This document shows positions 10,301-20,017 of a stretch of 64,000 nucleotides of DNA, piece by piece. Position 1 is the first letter of the stretch. Each line of letters starts with the position of its first letter. The position numbers and the translations under genes were made by a program. The notes under the pieces were generated by a model. The model was given only the letters and a program-made list of their open reading frames with translations. It did not search any database and was not told the origin of the DNA. The stretch spans positions 1,364,001 through 1,428,000 of the forward strand of contig CP073215.1 in NCBI GenBank assembly GCA_020342235.1, in the 5' to 3' direction. This stretch comes from Saccharomycopsis phalli. Taxonomy: Eukaryota > Ascomycota > Saccharomycetes > Ascoideales > Saccharomycopsidaceae.

Positions 10301-12543
10301 ATTATAGAACTACCGTAACTAAACAGCATATCAGTTGATCTAGCATCGATCAGGGAGTCTCTTTCAGCAGGATAATGACCGGAAGAGCCATTTTGATCTT
10401 TAAAAGAATTTGACTCTGGAGACGAGTTCACACTTTCATCACTGTTAGTTGCAAATGGACTCCGATAAACGTTTCTTGAACCAGCCAGTATACCAACAGG
10501 ATTACTGCCAGGACTTCGAATAGACTTAACATTCAGCTTAGTGACTTTAACATTGGTATTTACACCACTACTTTGTATTGTTGATGGAATATAGGTTTCT
10601 TCCGGCAGAGATACTACTTCGGAAGCAGAATCCCCTAACCTCATCCCTTTTCCAGAAAGAGTATCCTTTCCAAATAAGTATTTGTTAATCTCCAAATATT
10701 TTTCCAATGACTGACTCACTTCGTTATATTTCTCCTCTTGATCACTCAAAGATGGCGTCCTCAGCTTACCTGAATAACTGGAAGCAATTTTAGTTAACTC
10801 TTCACGAAGCTTAGCCGCACCTTCAAAGTCCTCGGTATCATTATAAGACTTCAATACCTTGTTCAACTTATTTGTAGCTGATCGTTCTAACATATTTCTC
10901 AATTCAATTTTATCCTGTAAGCTATTAACTTCCTGCAAAATACCATTCAGGTCAAATGAATCGCCAAAATTAAGTACATCATCTTCAATTTGATATAATT
11001 TCTTACTGCTCCCATTAGTGGACTGAATATTAGAACCTATGCTACTAATAGCCTTTTCATTATTAGAAGAAACCGTGCTAGATACTTTGATAAGATCTTG
11101 ATCCTCTTCTTTTTGAGGCAAGATACCTGGTATTACCGATCCGGCGACCAACTTCTGATCATACATTTCATAACCATTTAGGTTGTGCACAGGAGTCCAC
11201 AAATCTTGTATCACCGTGTCCATGTCGGCGGAACTTATTGGAGCATCCGTACTTCCAGGAGAGTCACTGGGAACGCCATCATTAAAGTTAGCTTTACTGG
11301 GAGGATCAATTTGCCCGGCACTTAGAGTTCCTGTCAGTAGATCTGATTCATTTGATACCTTTCTGCCACCTAGATTACCAGCCAGTATACTTGATTCATT
11401 TGACACTTTTCTTCCACTAATTACATTAAAAGTAGACTCAGGTTCCACCTTGGGATTGGTAAATGGGAGGAACTTGGATACTCTTAGGTTACTTCTAGGC
11501 GGTACTGGGATGTGCTTTTCCAGCTCTTTGGAGCCTTTAACCAGCTTATCTGACGAGATGTCCTTCTTGAGGGGAGAGCCAACATATGAAGCTCTTTTAC
11601 TGCTTCTCGGCGGCACCGTATAATTATTTGGTTCTTTTTGTGACTGCTCCGCTATAGAAGGATTAACGGAATTACCCTCAGACAAAGAATTGGCACTATT
11701 ATCATGACTGAGTGTTTGCTTTGCGGGATCTGAAATTTGAGGATTCTGAGCATATATTTGGTCGAAACTCCGCGATCTTTGTCCGTGTACCACGTAAGGT
11801 GAATGGTTTTTTGAGGACTCTTGGGCAGAATTTTGCATGTTATCTGACTGCTCGTCATCTTCTGAGATAGACTGCGGGAGTGAGGGCAATGTCTTATCCA
11901 ATAGTTTGGCGTTCCGTATACTCTGTCTTCTCAGAACAGAATCCAAACGACTAAAATCTGAGGATGTGTTTCTACCATCACTCTGTTCCTTCTTTTTATT
12001 ATTTTCAATTTCCACCAAGTCCTTGATACTCATTCCCGTAGTTCGCGTTCCAGAATTCTCAAACCTCTCTCGTTGATACTCACTAGGTGACCCAGGCGGT
12101 GGCTTCTTACGGATATTATTTTTGGAACTGAATTGTTGGCCAGAATTTCGTCGATATTCAAATTGCTCCATCTTTCCATTTTTATAATTTGTCATATCTT
12201 GTTCGTCTGCTTCGTAAACAGTGTATGGAAGTCCCCGTTCTTGGTATGTATGCATTGGATCAGCAAACGAACTTTGTGGCACTCCTGGATATCCGAAACC
12301 GATACCAGCACTTTTAACCGAGGGGCCAGAACTTTGATGGCCATAGCCATTTTTTTCGGCCGCTTTCTGAGACATTATCTGAGACCTTGGCCTATAGTAA
12401 TCATTTTTGGCACCGAAACTGTCTCTTGAATTGTCCTCTACGTCAAATAACAGAATATTGGCAGGCGGTGGTGGATACTTTCCTGTGTTCTTGAACGAAA
12501 AACTGGAGCGCTTATCTTTATTCCTTTTTGAGAAAATATTCAT
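7369..12543 (-). CDS. TUS1: Rho1 guanine-nucleotide exchange factor, Tus1 type (DH-PH-CNH)
   Basis: It activates Rho1 in cell-wall integrity and cytokinesis signalling. The protein has 1724 residues (S. cerevisiae Tus1 1307). The first ~750 are a disordered, Ser/Pro-rich region with proline clusters and a repeated GGRKVSNES-like pair near 380-400. The region at about 800-1000 contains LLPCYS, matching the segment just before the DH domain of Tus1. The DH domain lies at about 1000-1200, a PH domain at about 1230-1370 (LVLFNNCLLITE), and a citron-homology domain runs from about 1390 to the end, closing with a segment like the Tus1 C-terminus. No DEP domain is obvious, which favours Tus1 over Rom2. 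The start is the first ATG; an upstream TTG extends the frame by five codons only. Divergent to UBR1 across 122 bases. Confidence 0.88.
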   Translation of the reverse strand: MNIFSKRNKDKRSSFSFKNTGKYPPPPANILLFDVEDNSRDSFGAKNDYYRPRSQIMSQKAAEKNGYGHQSSGPSVKSAGIGFGYPGVPQSSFADPMHTYQERGLPYTVYEADEQDMTNYKNGKMEQFEYRRNSGQQFSSKNNIRKKPPPGSPSEYQRERFENSGTRTTGMSIKDLVEIENNKKKEQSDGRNTSSDFSRLDSVLRRQSIRNAKLLDKTLPSLPQSISEDDEQSDNMQNSAQESSKNHSPYVVHGQRSRSFDQIYAQNPQISDPAKQTLSHDNSANSLSEGNSVNPSIAEQSQKEPNNYTVPPRSSKRASYVGSPLKKDISSDKLVKGSKELEKHIPVPPRSNLRVSKFLPFTNPKVEPESTFNVISGRKVSNESSILAGNLGGRKVSNESDLLTGTLSAGQIDPPSKANFNDGVPSDSPGSTDAPISSADMDTVIQDLWTPVHNLNGYEMYDQKLVAGSVIPGILPQKEEDQDLIKVSSTVSSNNEKAISSIGSNIQSTNGSSKKLYQIEDDVLNFGDSFDLNGILQEVNSLQDKIELRNMLERSATNKLNKVLKSYNDTEDFEGAAKLREELTKIASSYSGKLRTPSLSDQEEKYNEVSQSLEKYLEINKYLFGKDTLSGKGMRLGDSASEVVSLPEETYIPSTIQSSGVNTNVKVTKLNVKSIRSPGSNPVGILAGSRNVYRSPFATNSDESVNSSPESNSFKDQNGSSGHYPAERDSLIDARSTDMLFSYGSSIITSSTQNSRAITSLTNSLVNTERSFVSSVTNPLSPAGTIVASFDDYYLQRTDTEKTIDLVNFSTSALKTYHFKQCREVWSLSGIFRWFLKFDRWFTNQIFRKKEIVGSLYCLLTYHYPKINSVTIYAIIAIIMEEFAKFRCLYENVESDDEHRSVEQVHVNSFEDMVVVTFNRNIEYPSGVLGMLLPCYSSRYSSNQIPVGNLTSPCSCYSIYCPDENAKSINIPLPSEIQDPSELKKSWVLHWGIDKHELAGLDNYVIELHSRIYDLIKKQYDFVSQAEYLVNVIGERFLTDEKAVSFVYPHDRNELYHSMFSTVKPLIAAHKKYLLEPMMQILLTQGKYIKSGIYRLYLEWTKKSFTDYIRYVDCLAETLLILDFEKLKKRSEFIDWLDEFPRLPLPPSKLLSNHFFYSLIQYKDSLKDIKLQTSLDDPEMNNLNNAIVITTVFCDKIDERFGAAEVHVLLKSLSWKIPRQGFNIDFVPSKMIVRAKELISRKSVIGRWSGSGGYLVLFNNCLLITELDLNAKKFIVTEKPIPIQLIALESPHASELEEDLFDARMDGHNKPNEWLKIIHIGQGTSCTIKFRSSTSKNLWIGYIKEGIKIMESTEIKEFKLNSILTDWCGGDVDKLYSRLSSKAIIAASSNHSQYTCTPSLVKKILGAISFDYDRQTYYLVSTTGAGLLMRSALTSWQRVEKFESVTQMMHLPDPHIILLLADRKFIQLMVEDLVNKFKGLTKVLPIVKLSQKNVDFFDGGFIGVNFCVFYMKVKLSSSATPFRTFKSITLEPRRREFRPESIFEKFFVATDCTGITTFQDSIILTTEKCFQMVDTTLVPQTLPRSLKAKLEHNDSLEAEFFRLVDYRASAEQTIASFTISGGKEILVVFNTFACFCNERGYLSRGKLLELNSFCESAAMRDNNLFVFSSHVIEIYDVMDRQATSLEPIDYIVGDGIELLSKENGKIIFVASHPTDGTKMILELI

Positions 12544-12665
12544 ATTTAAACTTTCCAAAAAGACACTTTGTCACATTGACTTGAATCCCAATACTTAATG
12601 CACGAAACCGGTAGACAAACACCGGGTAATACCATAACCAAATCTGTCAACATGGAAGGCAAAAT

Positions 12666-15600
12666 ATGTCTGTCCAGTGGATGAGCCACCAAATGGATAC
12701 ATACGAAAATATCTCGCAATTGAGGCGTTTCTTGGTGACTTTGCCGAAGAAATATGATTTTAAATACAATACCAAAGTGTCGTCTCATTTGAGACGCGGC
12801 CTCTATTTTGCAATTTCAAACCAGGGCAAATATTTACAAGATTTGTTCCGAAAGTATCAAACAAGTGATTTACCGGTTAATTGGGACGAAGTGCATTCTT
12901 TATCTAACTCTGAAGAAAATGACTGGATTATTCATGGGGAGGGGGATAAATATCCTGCACATCCTAATGTTCCATGCTCGAAGTTATTTCGCAAAAATGA
13001 ACCATGCTACAGATGCTTGACGTGTGGACTCGACGAGACTTGTGCCATGTGCTCCAATTGTTTTGTTGAAGAGGATCATATTGATCATGAGGTTTATATA
13101 TCTATTATATCTAGGGATAATGGAGGAGTGTGTGACTGTGGCGATAAGGAAGCCTGGGTTATTCAGAATCACTGCAAGCATTTCATGACACAAGAAACAC
13201 CGGAGCAGGAACTTGCTGAAGAATTTAAAGAAGATTTGTATCTGGTGTTTGAGTGTATATTGGACTACATAGTAGACGTCATGTCGTGGTCTACACCTTC
13301 GTTTCTTCCCCAGGGCAGCAAGGCGGCGATTCTTGAGCATTCTAATTTGAGCGACCTAGACAGGAAAATATACGGCGAAGCTGACAAGAACTCTTCAAAG
13401 TATTATTTGATATTATATAATGACCAATCAAAGCAGCTAAGTGACGCAGTGAGCAGGATAAAGTTGGCTACTTTGAAGGTTGATGAATTTGCTGAAATGG
13501 TTGCTAAACAAGTTCACAAAACGGGGAGGGCAATAGTTTTAGGGTCGGATAATCTTGACTTCTTGCTTCAGAGAAAAAATATTCTCGAGGCTTCTGGATT
13601 ATATTCGTGCATACGGAGTTACAGAGATTATTTCAGAGAGAATTTGGTATTAGATATTGTCAACTGGATTGATGATATTACAAGAGGTCCTATTTTTAAC
13701 AATTACAAAATTGCACACAAGCTTCTCTGTAAAGCATTATGTCGTGAGTGGAAGTCGGGAATTGTTACTTTAGACACTAGTCTATGGAACAACTACGTAT
13801 TAGGGCGTTTGTATGGTGATGAAATTCCATTAATGCCGACTCATTTAAGTGATACTGAATTTTCATCACCAATTGACTATTGGCGGTCCGAATCAGCTTC
13901 AACTCCAGTACACGTAAGGTGTTCCTCAGCCCTAGAAAACAATTACAAACAGGGATATACTTCCAAGCCACAGTTGTCTATACATGGTTCAAGATTACAA
14001 TATTTGTTGTATTTTGACGTAAGGTTCTGGAAGAATTTAAGAGTTATCCTTCACGAGATTTATGTGTCTATTGTGGTTTCGAATATGAATTATAAGGGTT
14101 TGATCACCTCTCAGTATGCTGAAATATATCCAATAATTGCAGAGCTTTATCTTGTGATGGACCGAGAGGCTGATTGGAGTTTTATGAGCAACTTGTCTGT
14201 CCAATTATTCACGTGCCCAACTAATGCAACGTCGTTAGCAAGGAACGGTGAATTGACCAATCTACTTGCAACGGCGTATGGTATTTTAACGTGCGGATAT
14301 TCCGTACTGCCTTCTTTTTTGAGAGTTAAATTTCCGGTCCGATTAGCTTCTCTCAAGATACGACGATGGAACCAGTTATTCTTCGACATGGGATACATTT
14401 TGCAAAGAAATGAGGACCCTGAACTATACTTCAAGCCCGATTTCATTCTTCAAGTTGTAGACTTGCTTGTATTGTTTAATGGTGTTCCTGTAAACCAGAG
14501 AGCAGAAAAGGAACATGTTGAATATGAAAGTACAGATCATGCATTGTACTTTAATGGAGTGGGTGTGGTTGCCAATTTTTGTAAGCTTATTGCCAAGAGC
14601 GCAACCAAGTTAGATAACAGAGTCGACGCTATTTTATCAGCAGCAGGAATAGTTTTGAGGCGATTCTCAGACTTGTACAATGGCAACTATTATGATGTTA
14701 ATCTCAAAGAGCTTTCCGACTTACAGGCCCAGGCAGAATTCCACGACGTAACTGTGTGCAACGAAACTCACACAGTGTTGGATTTTAGAGTCGATAAGGG
14801 CCCTGTTTCGCTTTTACACCCACTTACCAGCTTTTTAAGCTTTCTTATAGAAGAAAGCGGAATTACTGACCCCAGCCAGTTAAAAAACTTAGTGAATCAA
14901 TTGGATTTAGTACAGGAGCAAAGCAGCAATCAGTTAAATAAAGAAAATGTGTGGAAAGTGATATGCGACTATTCACTAAGGTCTATTGTTGTTTTGTCTC
15001 AAATCAAGGTTGATTTTTGGGTAAGGAACGGTTTCAGTGCAAAAACCCAATTTCATAATTACAGAGTCTTAGGATTACGGGAGCATGGTTTTGTACGAGA
15101 TGTTTTCATGCAACAGGTTTTTGCACTTGTGGAAAACGGAAGTTTTGTGGCGGCCACATTTCTTGACAGATGGGGTCTAATTTCATGGACTAATGGCGAG
15201 TACACTAACTATGACATATATGATCTGGGTACCTTAAAATTGATGGTTGAAGAGTGCCTAAATTTCTTCATTTTGCTTTTAGAAACTACTGATCATTTGA
15301 GAGGTTTAAAAGAAAATGAAATTAATGAAATTAACATTAAACAAGATATAATTCACGCATTGTGTTTTAAACCATTAGCCTACTCAGAAATAATCGCTGA
15401 TCTCCCTGATCATATTTCTAATGATAGGCGATTCGAAAGTATTCTAAGCAAATTAGCCGAGTACACTTTACAAGCAGACAAAACTACAAATGGGAAATAC
15501 AAACTTAAAGAGGAGTATTCCGCAGATATAAACCCTTATTATATTCATTATACTTCAAACCAAAGGGAAGATGCAGAGTCATTACTAATAAATAGAATTG

Positions 15601-18299
15601 CTAAGAAGAAAGGTGTTTCTGCTTCTAATTGTTATTTTGAGCCAAAGAAAATCAAAGTATCGCCATTGTATAAGAGATTTTCTAAATTCACATGCTCTGT
15701 TTTTTTTGTGCAATTTTTGAAGAGTACCTTAAAGTTTACTACTGACGAACCACTGAAAAACATTGAAAGTCTAACCAGACTTTTGCTTCATCTCATTCAT
15801 ATTTGCGTGAATGAAAATTTCAGTGATGCCGAAGAAACTACATTTCTAGAAATGTGCCTCATGGAATCAGAAGACCTAGAGAGCATTGTTTCTCTTCTCT
15901 ACAAATTATTAATTTCACCTAGGCATGATGCTTCACACAGCAAAATAAGATCTATCTTCAAAATATTTATTGAAAACCAAGCAGGAGTAGAACATTACTT
16001 ATCTAAGAAATTTGAAAACTTTACGTTAATTGTTTTAAATAAAGAACTTGCGGATGTCCCAGCGAATGATGAAGTTGCCAGGAAGAAGAAATTAGCGGCA
16101 GAAAGAAAAGCAAAAATTTTAGAGTCAATCAGAAAGCAACAGACACAATTTAGTGAGAACAATAAAATACTGGATATGTCAGATGAGGGAGAAATTGATG
16201 ACGAAATCGATGAGACTGACGGGTTTGCTTGGAGATTTCCAGAGGAAAGTTGTATCTTATGCCAAATGCCTAGTCGACAAAACGATATTTTCGGAATATT
16301 ATCATATGTCTCTGATGTATCAGTATTCAGAAATGTGCCATGCGATTCCAAATATTGGGTGTACAAGGCCTTTAGCCAGGATTTGAATTTGGATCTGGAT
16401 AATTCAGTGCTGACAGAGGGAAATATTTGCAGCCTGTATCTTGAAGAGATTGAGAGGAAAAGCGTCATTGGACCAGGATTTCCTAATAATGATGCATTAT
16501 CTGTAGTGAGTCATCCAATCATTACTAGCTGTGGGCACGGAATGCATTTCTCTTGCTTTAAGAGCTACTTAGTTACGGCTAAGAAGAGATTATCTCAATT
16601 CATTCGAACTTTACCTGAGGATTTGTCTAACATGGAATTCTTGTGTCCATTGTGCAAGGGTGTTAACAATATATTGGTACCTGTGCTCTCTTTTTCCAAC
16701 AATAAACCGCTTCACGAATATATCAGTCCAGCAGCTGATGGGGAGTGGTGGACTCCATTGGAGAACTTTTCGAAAGATACTAATTTCAATTTGCTATCCA
16801 ATTATGAAGAAGCAATGAAAGAGGACTTAAAGAGTGCTACATTCTCCTCTTTGTCAAGTTTCCTCAAGCCAGTATTTTTTGACTCTAATAGCCAATTATT
16901 TGAAAACTTGTCAGACTCAATTCGCGGAGTTGAAGACTCTTTGGCGTATATCACCTTGTCGTTTTCGAGAGATAATGCGAGTGGATTATTGGCACACACA
17001 ATAGAGTCTATAGAGATTTCGCTAAGAGGCGTTTCAACAGATTTTGGTACCAATCTAGTGGTTTATCAGTTATCACATCAAGTGATTACTCTTTTAAGAG
17101 TATGGTGCGATTATAGGAATTATTCTACGTCTTTTGAAATGAATAATGTTGGTTCTACAGAGACAATTGATCGTTGCTTGGGTATTTTGAAATTGTTATC
17201 CTCAAAGGAGATTTTTAATATTGGTAATATTGACTTTTTTGAATTATTAGTCTCTGCAACTCCAGTAAAAGGTTGCAATTTTAATTTTAACTCTATTCTT
17301 ACAATATGCTTTATTGGAGAAATATTTAAAAACTCCTTCGCATTGGTCAATCGAATTTTTTGCGAACCTGAATTCAAATCAGATGGAGATATGTCCTTGC
17401 TAGACTTGCCAATAGCCGAGAATATTACAGATGCCATGTCTGAGGATGCGTCTGAAATATTTAGACGTTTGAGTAACTGCATTCCAAATGAGGATGAGTC
17501 TGATAACAATGTCTTTTTGTTGTTTAAAGATAAACCTCAGTTTGGTTCTGTATTCTATACTATGCTCTTGAAATGCGTCTTACCGTTTCTTAGAAGGGCG
17601 GCTATATTGGCATTTGGTGACGCTGCTGATGATACTGCGGTTACCACATGGTATCCTGATAACACGAATGAGGCTGATAAATTGTGTGCATTTTTAATGA
17701 TACCTAGCATCTCAGAAATGTTACATGGGTTTCTTACTGAAGGAACGTTTGAGGGTGAAAAGTTCAAGGCCTTTTTGGACCACATGAAATTATATTCCTA
17801 TTTGAGCATTATCGGAAAAGCCAATTTACAAATCTGTTACCCATCAAAGATTGAATTGATTGGACTACCTCCTAGAATGGATAATTTCTTTACCGAATAT
17901 TTCTATCCGAAATACAACAATGATGTTTCCTATGACCCTGCAATTTGTCTATTTTGTTCCAAGGTTGTTCAGATACAGCAATCAGTTATTGGATTTGACA
18001 AGGGCGAGTGTAACATTCACTGCGAAACTGAATGCCTTAATGACTGTGGCTTCTTTTTATTGCCCAAACTTGGATCTCTTTTGATTCTTTACAAAGGTAA
18101 TGGATCATTTTTTGATGCCCCGTACTATGATCAGCATGGTGAGTTGTCGCAAGATATTAGAAGAGGGCATCCGCTTCATTTGAACATTCAGAAGTATCAG
18201 GAGCTTATACGAAACATCTGGCTACAGCATAATCTCCCAAATTATGTTTATCGAAAACTAGAAAATGAAGCGGATATCGGGGGTTGGGAAACGCTATGA
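12666..18299 (+). CDS. UBR1: E3 ubiquitin ligase Ubr1 (N-recognin)
   Basis: It recognises destabilising N-terminal residues and, with Rad6/Ubc2, ubiquitinates N-degron substrates in cytosol and nucleus. The protein has 1877 residues (S. cerevisiae 1950). A UBR-box zinc finger at about 100-175 has the expected Cys/His array (CYRCLTCG, CAMCSNC, DHEVY, GVCDCGD, HCKHF). A basic coiled stretch precedes a RING-like finger at about 1190-1330 (ESCILCQMP, SCGHGMHFSC, CPLCKG). The C-terminal cap, with its own Cys/His cluster near 1760-1800, is present. The first ATG was taken as start; Met 10 is a possible alternative. TYS1 follows convergently only 42 bases away, and the same two genes are adjacent on S. 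cerevisiae chromosome VII. Confidence 0.95.
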   Translation: MSVQWMSHQMDTYENISQLRRFLVTLPKKYDFKYNTKVSSHLRRGLYFAISNQGKYLQDLFRKYQTSDLPVNWDEVHSLSNSEENDWIIHGEGDKYPAHPNVPCSKLFRKNEPCYRCLTCGLDETCAMCSNCFVEEDHIDHEVYISIISRDNGGVCDCGDKEAWVIQNHCKHFMTQETPEQELAEEFKEDLYLVFECILDYIVDVMSWSTPSFLPQGSKAAILEHSNLSDLDRKIYGEADKNSSKYYLILYNDQSKQLSDAVSRIKLATLKVDEFAEMVAKQVHKTGRAIVLGSDNLDFLLQRKNILEASGLYSCIRSYRDYFRENLVLDIVNWIDDITRGPIFNNYKIAHKLLCKALCREWKSGIVTLDTSLWNNYVLGRLYGDEIPLMPTHLSDTEFSSPIDYWRSESASTPVHVRCSSALENNYKQGYTSKPQLSIHGSRLQYLLYFDVRFWKNLRVILHEIYVSIVVSNMNYKGLITSQYAEIYPIIAELYLVMDREADWSFMSNLSVQLFTCPTNATSLARNGELTNLLATAYGILTCGYSVLPSFLRVKFPVRLASLKIRRWNQLFFDMGYILQRNEDPELYFKPDFILQVVDLLVLFNGVPVNQRAEKEHVEYESTDHALYFNGVGVVANFCKLIAKSATKLDNRVDAILSAAGIVLRRFSDLYNGNYYDVNLKELSDLQAQAEFHDVTVCNETHTVLDFRVDKGPVSLLHPLTSFLSFLIEESGITDPSQLKNLVNQLDLVQEQSSNQLNKENVWKVICDYSLRSIVVLSQIKVDFWVRNGFSAKTQFHNYRVLGLREHGFVRDVFMQQVFALVENGSFVAATFLDRWGLISWTNGEYTNYDIYDLGTLKLMVEECLNFFILLLETTDHLRGLKENEINEINIKQDIIHALCFKPLAYSEIIADLPDHISNDRRFESILSKLAEYTLQADKTTNGKYKLKEEYSADINPYYIHYTSNQREDAESLLINRIAKKKGVSASNCYFEPKKIKVSPLYKRFSKFTCSVFFVQFLKSTLKFTTDEPLKNIESLTRLLLHLIHICVNENFSDAEETTFLEMCLMESEDLESIVSLLYKLLISPRHDASHSKIRSIFKIFIENQAGVEHYLSKKFENFTLIVLNKELADVPANDEVARKKKLAAERKAKILESIRKQQTQFSENNKILDMSDEGEIDDEIDETDGFAWRFPEESCILCQMPSRQNDIFGILSYVSDVSVFRNVPCDSKYWVYKAFSQDLNLDLDNSVLTEGNICSLYLEEIERKSVIGPGFPNNDALSVVSHPIITSCGHGMHFSCFKSYLVTAKKRLSQFIRTLPEDLSNMEFLCPLCKGVNNILVPVLSFSNNKPLHEYISPAADGEWWTPLENFSKDTNFNLLSNYEEAMKEDLKSATFSSLSSFLKPVFFDSNSQLFENLSDSIRGVEDSLAYITLSFSRDNASGLLAHTIESIEISLRGVSTDFGTNLVVYQLSHQVITLLRVWCDYRNYSTSFEMNNVGSTETIDRCLGILKLLSSKEIFNIGNIDFFELLVSATPVKGCNFNFNSILTICFIGEIFKNSFALVNRIFCEPEFKSDGDMSLLDLPIAENITDAMSEDASEIFRRLSNCIPNEDESDNNVFLLFKDKPQFGSVFYTMLLKCVLPFLRRAAILAFGDAADDTAVTTWYPDNTNEADKLCAFLMIPSISEMLHGFLTEGTFEGEKFKAFLDHMKLYSYLSIIGKANLQICYPSKIELIGLPPRMDNFFTEYFYPKYNNDVSYDPAICLFCSKVVQIQQSVIGFDKGECNIHCETECLNDCGFFLLPKLGSLLILYKGNGSFFDAPYYDQHGELSQDIRRGHPLHLNIQKYQELIRNIWLQHNLPNYVYRKLENEADIGGWETL

Positions 18300-18341
18300 A
18301 CGACTTTACAGTAAAATATAAATTAATAAAATGAGAATTGA

Positions 18342-19538
18342 CTATTCTAATTTAACTTCGCCTAATTTATCTTCGACATCAGCAGTAGAGGTTGGCTTGA
18401 CATCAGATGCAGCTGGTGCACCTCCTGGGTAGCGAGTACCTTTATTTTTGACCTTCTTGACCTTCTTCTTTACTTCTTCAACAGGGTAACCATTCTCGGA
18501 CGCCTCTTTGAACAGCTTGCTGTTGAGTAACTCATCTCTGATTGGTTTAAGTAATTCATTAATTGCAGCAGAAAGACCTGATTTCAAATCTGGAGGTCCC
18601 AACTTGTTCAGAGCAAAGTCTTCTCTGATAGACTCCAAGCTGGTATAAGTGACAGGCCCGCCGTATTTCTCAGGTCTGTCAATTGGAAACTCGAATTTTC
18701 CATGCTTCAATTTACCAATTGGCACTAATACGTACTCGATAAAGGAAAGCAATCCGTTGTCGGTCACGTTACCTGGCTCACAGAATGCACTATTGATTTT
18801 CTTCTGAACAGCCTTTGGCTCCTCCAAGATGTCAATCTTGGAGTTAGGGTTGGAAGCAGACATCTTACCACCTTGACCCAAGCCTTGGACCATAGGATTC
18901 ATCAAGTGTGCTCTCTTTTTGTAACCCAAGCCTTCCAAGTATTCCTCAGCAAGAGTAAAAATCTTTCTCTGGTCAACGCCACCAAACTGAACATCACAGT
19001 CCAAGTATTGCTCATCAAGGGCCTGCATTAATGGGTAGATCAAGCCAGAAAGAAGAGGGTTACTCACTTGCTTCACCACTTCAGCACCGGCTCTCTTTGC
19101 ATCGTGAGTAGTAACTTTATTGGACAATCTGAAAATATCCATAGTGTAGTCACTGGTCAATTGGAATGATGATCCAGTAACAAACTTCAATCTCTCAATT
19201 GGAACACCGATCGATTTTAAAATTGCCTTGATAATGTGTTCGTAGTAGCTGGCTCTGTACTTCACAACTTCCAAAGATGCCTTCATATTGTCCAAAAAGG
19301 CATGTAAATCAGCCAACAAGACAGTGACCTCACAACCAGCTTTCAAGAAATGAGCAATCTTGGTCATTGGCACAAAGTAACCACAGTGCGGTTTACCAGT
19401 TGGAGCAGTACCCCAGTAGAGCTTGAGGGGTCTCTTCTCCTCCTCTAAAATTTTGGTAATGATTTGTGGATTGAGAACCTCTTGAAGATTCTCAGTGATC
19501 AAATCATATTGCTCCTTTGGATCAGTTAAAACAGACAT
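18342..19538 (-). CDS. TYS1: Cytoplasmic tyrosyl-tRNA synthetase
   Basis: It charges tRNA-Tyr with tyrosine. The protein has 398 residues, close to the 394 of S. cerevisiae Tys1, and is similar along nearly its whole length. The class I signature is [12 protein letters not shown] near 45-60 and the KMSAS loop is GGKMSASNP near 225. A lysine-rich tail ([17 protein letters not shown]) resembles the yeast nuclear-localisation tail. The frame stays open upstream to a GTG at 19604, but 19538 is the first ATG and gives the family length. One CTG codon, at a variable position near the C-terminus, would be Ser in a CUG-Ser yeast. Codon use is biased, as expected for an abundant protein. Confidence 0.96.
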   Translation of the reverse strand: MSVLTDPKEQYDLITENLQEVLNPQIITKILEEEKRPLKLYWGTAPTGKPHCGYFVPMTKIAHFLKAGCEVTVLLADLHAFLDNMKASLEVVKYRASYYEHIIKAILKSIGVPIERLKFVTGSSFQLTSDYTMDIFRLSNKVTTHDAKRAGAEVVKQVSNPLLSGLIYPLMQALDEQYLDCDVQFGGVDQRKIFTLAEEYLEGLGYKKRAHLMNPMVQGLGQGGKMSASNPNSKIDILEEPKAVQKKINSAFCEPGNVTDNGLLSFIEYVLVPIGKLKHGKFEFPIDRPEKYGGPVTYTSLESIREDFALNKLGPPDLKSGLSAAINELLKPIRDELLNSKLFKEASENGYPVEEVKKKVKKVKNKGTRYPGGAPAASDVKPTSTADVEDKLGEVKLE

Positions 19539-19675
19539 ATCCAAATAGTCTTCGACAGTGGTACTGAAAAGTTGGCTGAAAAAATGTGAGTCACTGGGGC
19601 TCACAACCTATACAGCTTCTACATTACAAAGTGCAAGACGTTGTTAAATATATACAGACAGATTAAAAATACATC

Positions 19676-20017
19676 TCACATATTTTTAGCATTTTGAATT
19701 ACACCAAGGTAAGTTTGTGAGATAACGTTCCAGGACTGCATGTATTTCTGGACACATTGGCTGACACATGTCTGTAGGTTAGTTAGTACTGATTCACAAT
19801 CCATCAACAAGGCTAATCAATAACTTACATCGTCACTTCCAGGACATGACTCAAAACAAGTCTCCGACAACTTTCCCACCAATTCAGTCAAGTTGGCAGT
19901 GGCCAATTCGGTCTCAAGCTCCTTTTTGATTTGAGCTTTGACGGCAGAATTTCCTGAATTGTCAGCAGCAGGTGCGCTAGGACTTGAACCCCCAAATATC
20001 GATGATAATGCTGCCAT
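19676..20017 (-). CDS. TIM13: Mitochondrial intermembrane-space chaperone Tim13, two exons
   Basis: Small Tim protein that with Tim8 carries hydrophobic precursors to the inner membrane. Exon 1 is 20017-19829 and exon 2 is 19771-19676, giving 94 residues (S. cerevisiae 105). Exon 1 starts with MAALSSIFGG, as in yeast Tim13, and holds the first CX3C (CFESC). The second CX3C (CVSQC) and the helix VQKYMQSWNVIS lie wholly in exon 2. Without splicing the twin CX3C motif would be lost. The spacing between the two motifs is CFESC-PGSDDT-CVSQC. It lies beside TYS1, near which TIM13 is also found on S. cerevisiae chromosome VII. Confidence 0.93.
19772..19828 (-). other. TIM13: Intron of TIM13 (57 nt)
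   Basis: Donor GTAAGT, two overlapping branch-like sites (TACTAACTAAC), acceptor CCTACAG. It is the longest intron found here. Phase 0, with an early in-frame TGA if retained. It separates the two CX3C motifs. Confidence 0.92.

Noticed and set aside
19539-19604. Upstream in-frame extension of TYS1
   Set aside because: It starts at GTG and has no counterpart in yeast Tys1; ATG 19538 gives the family length.
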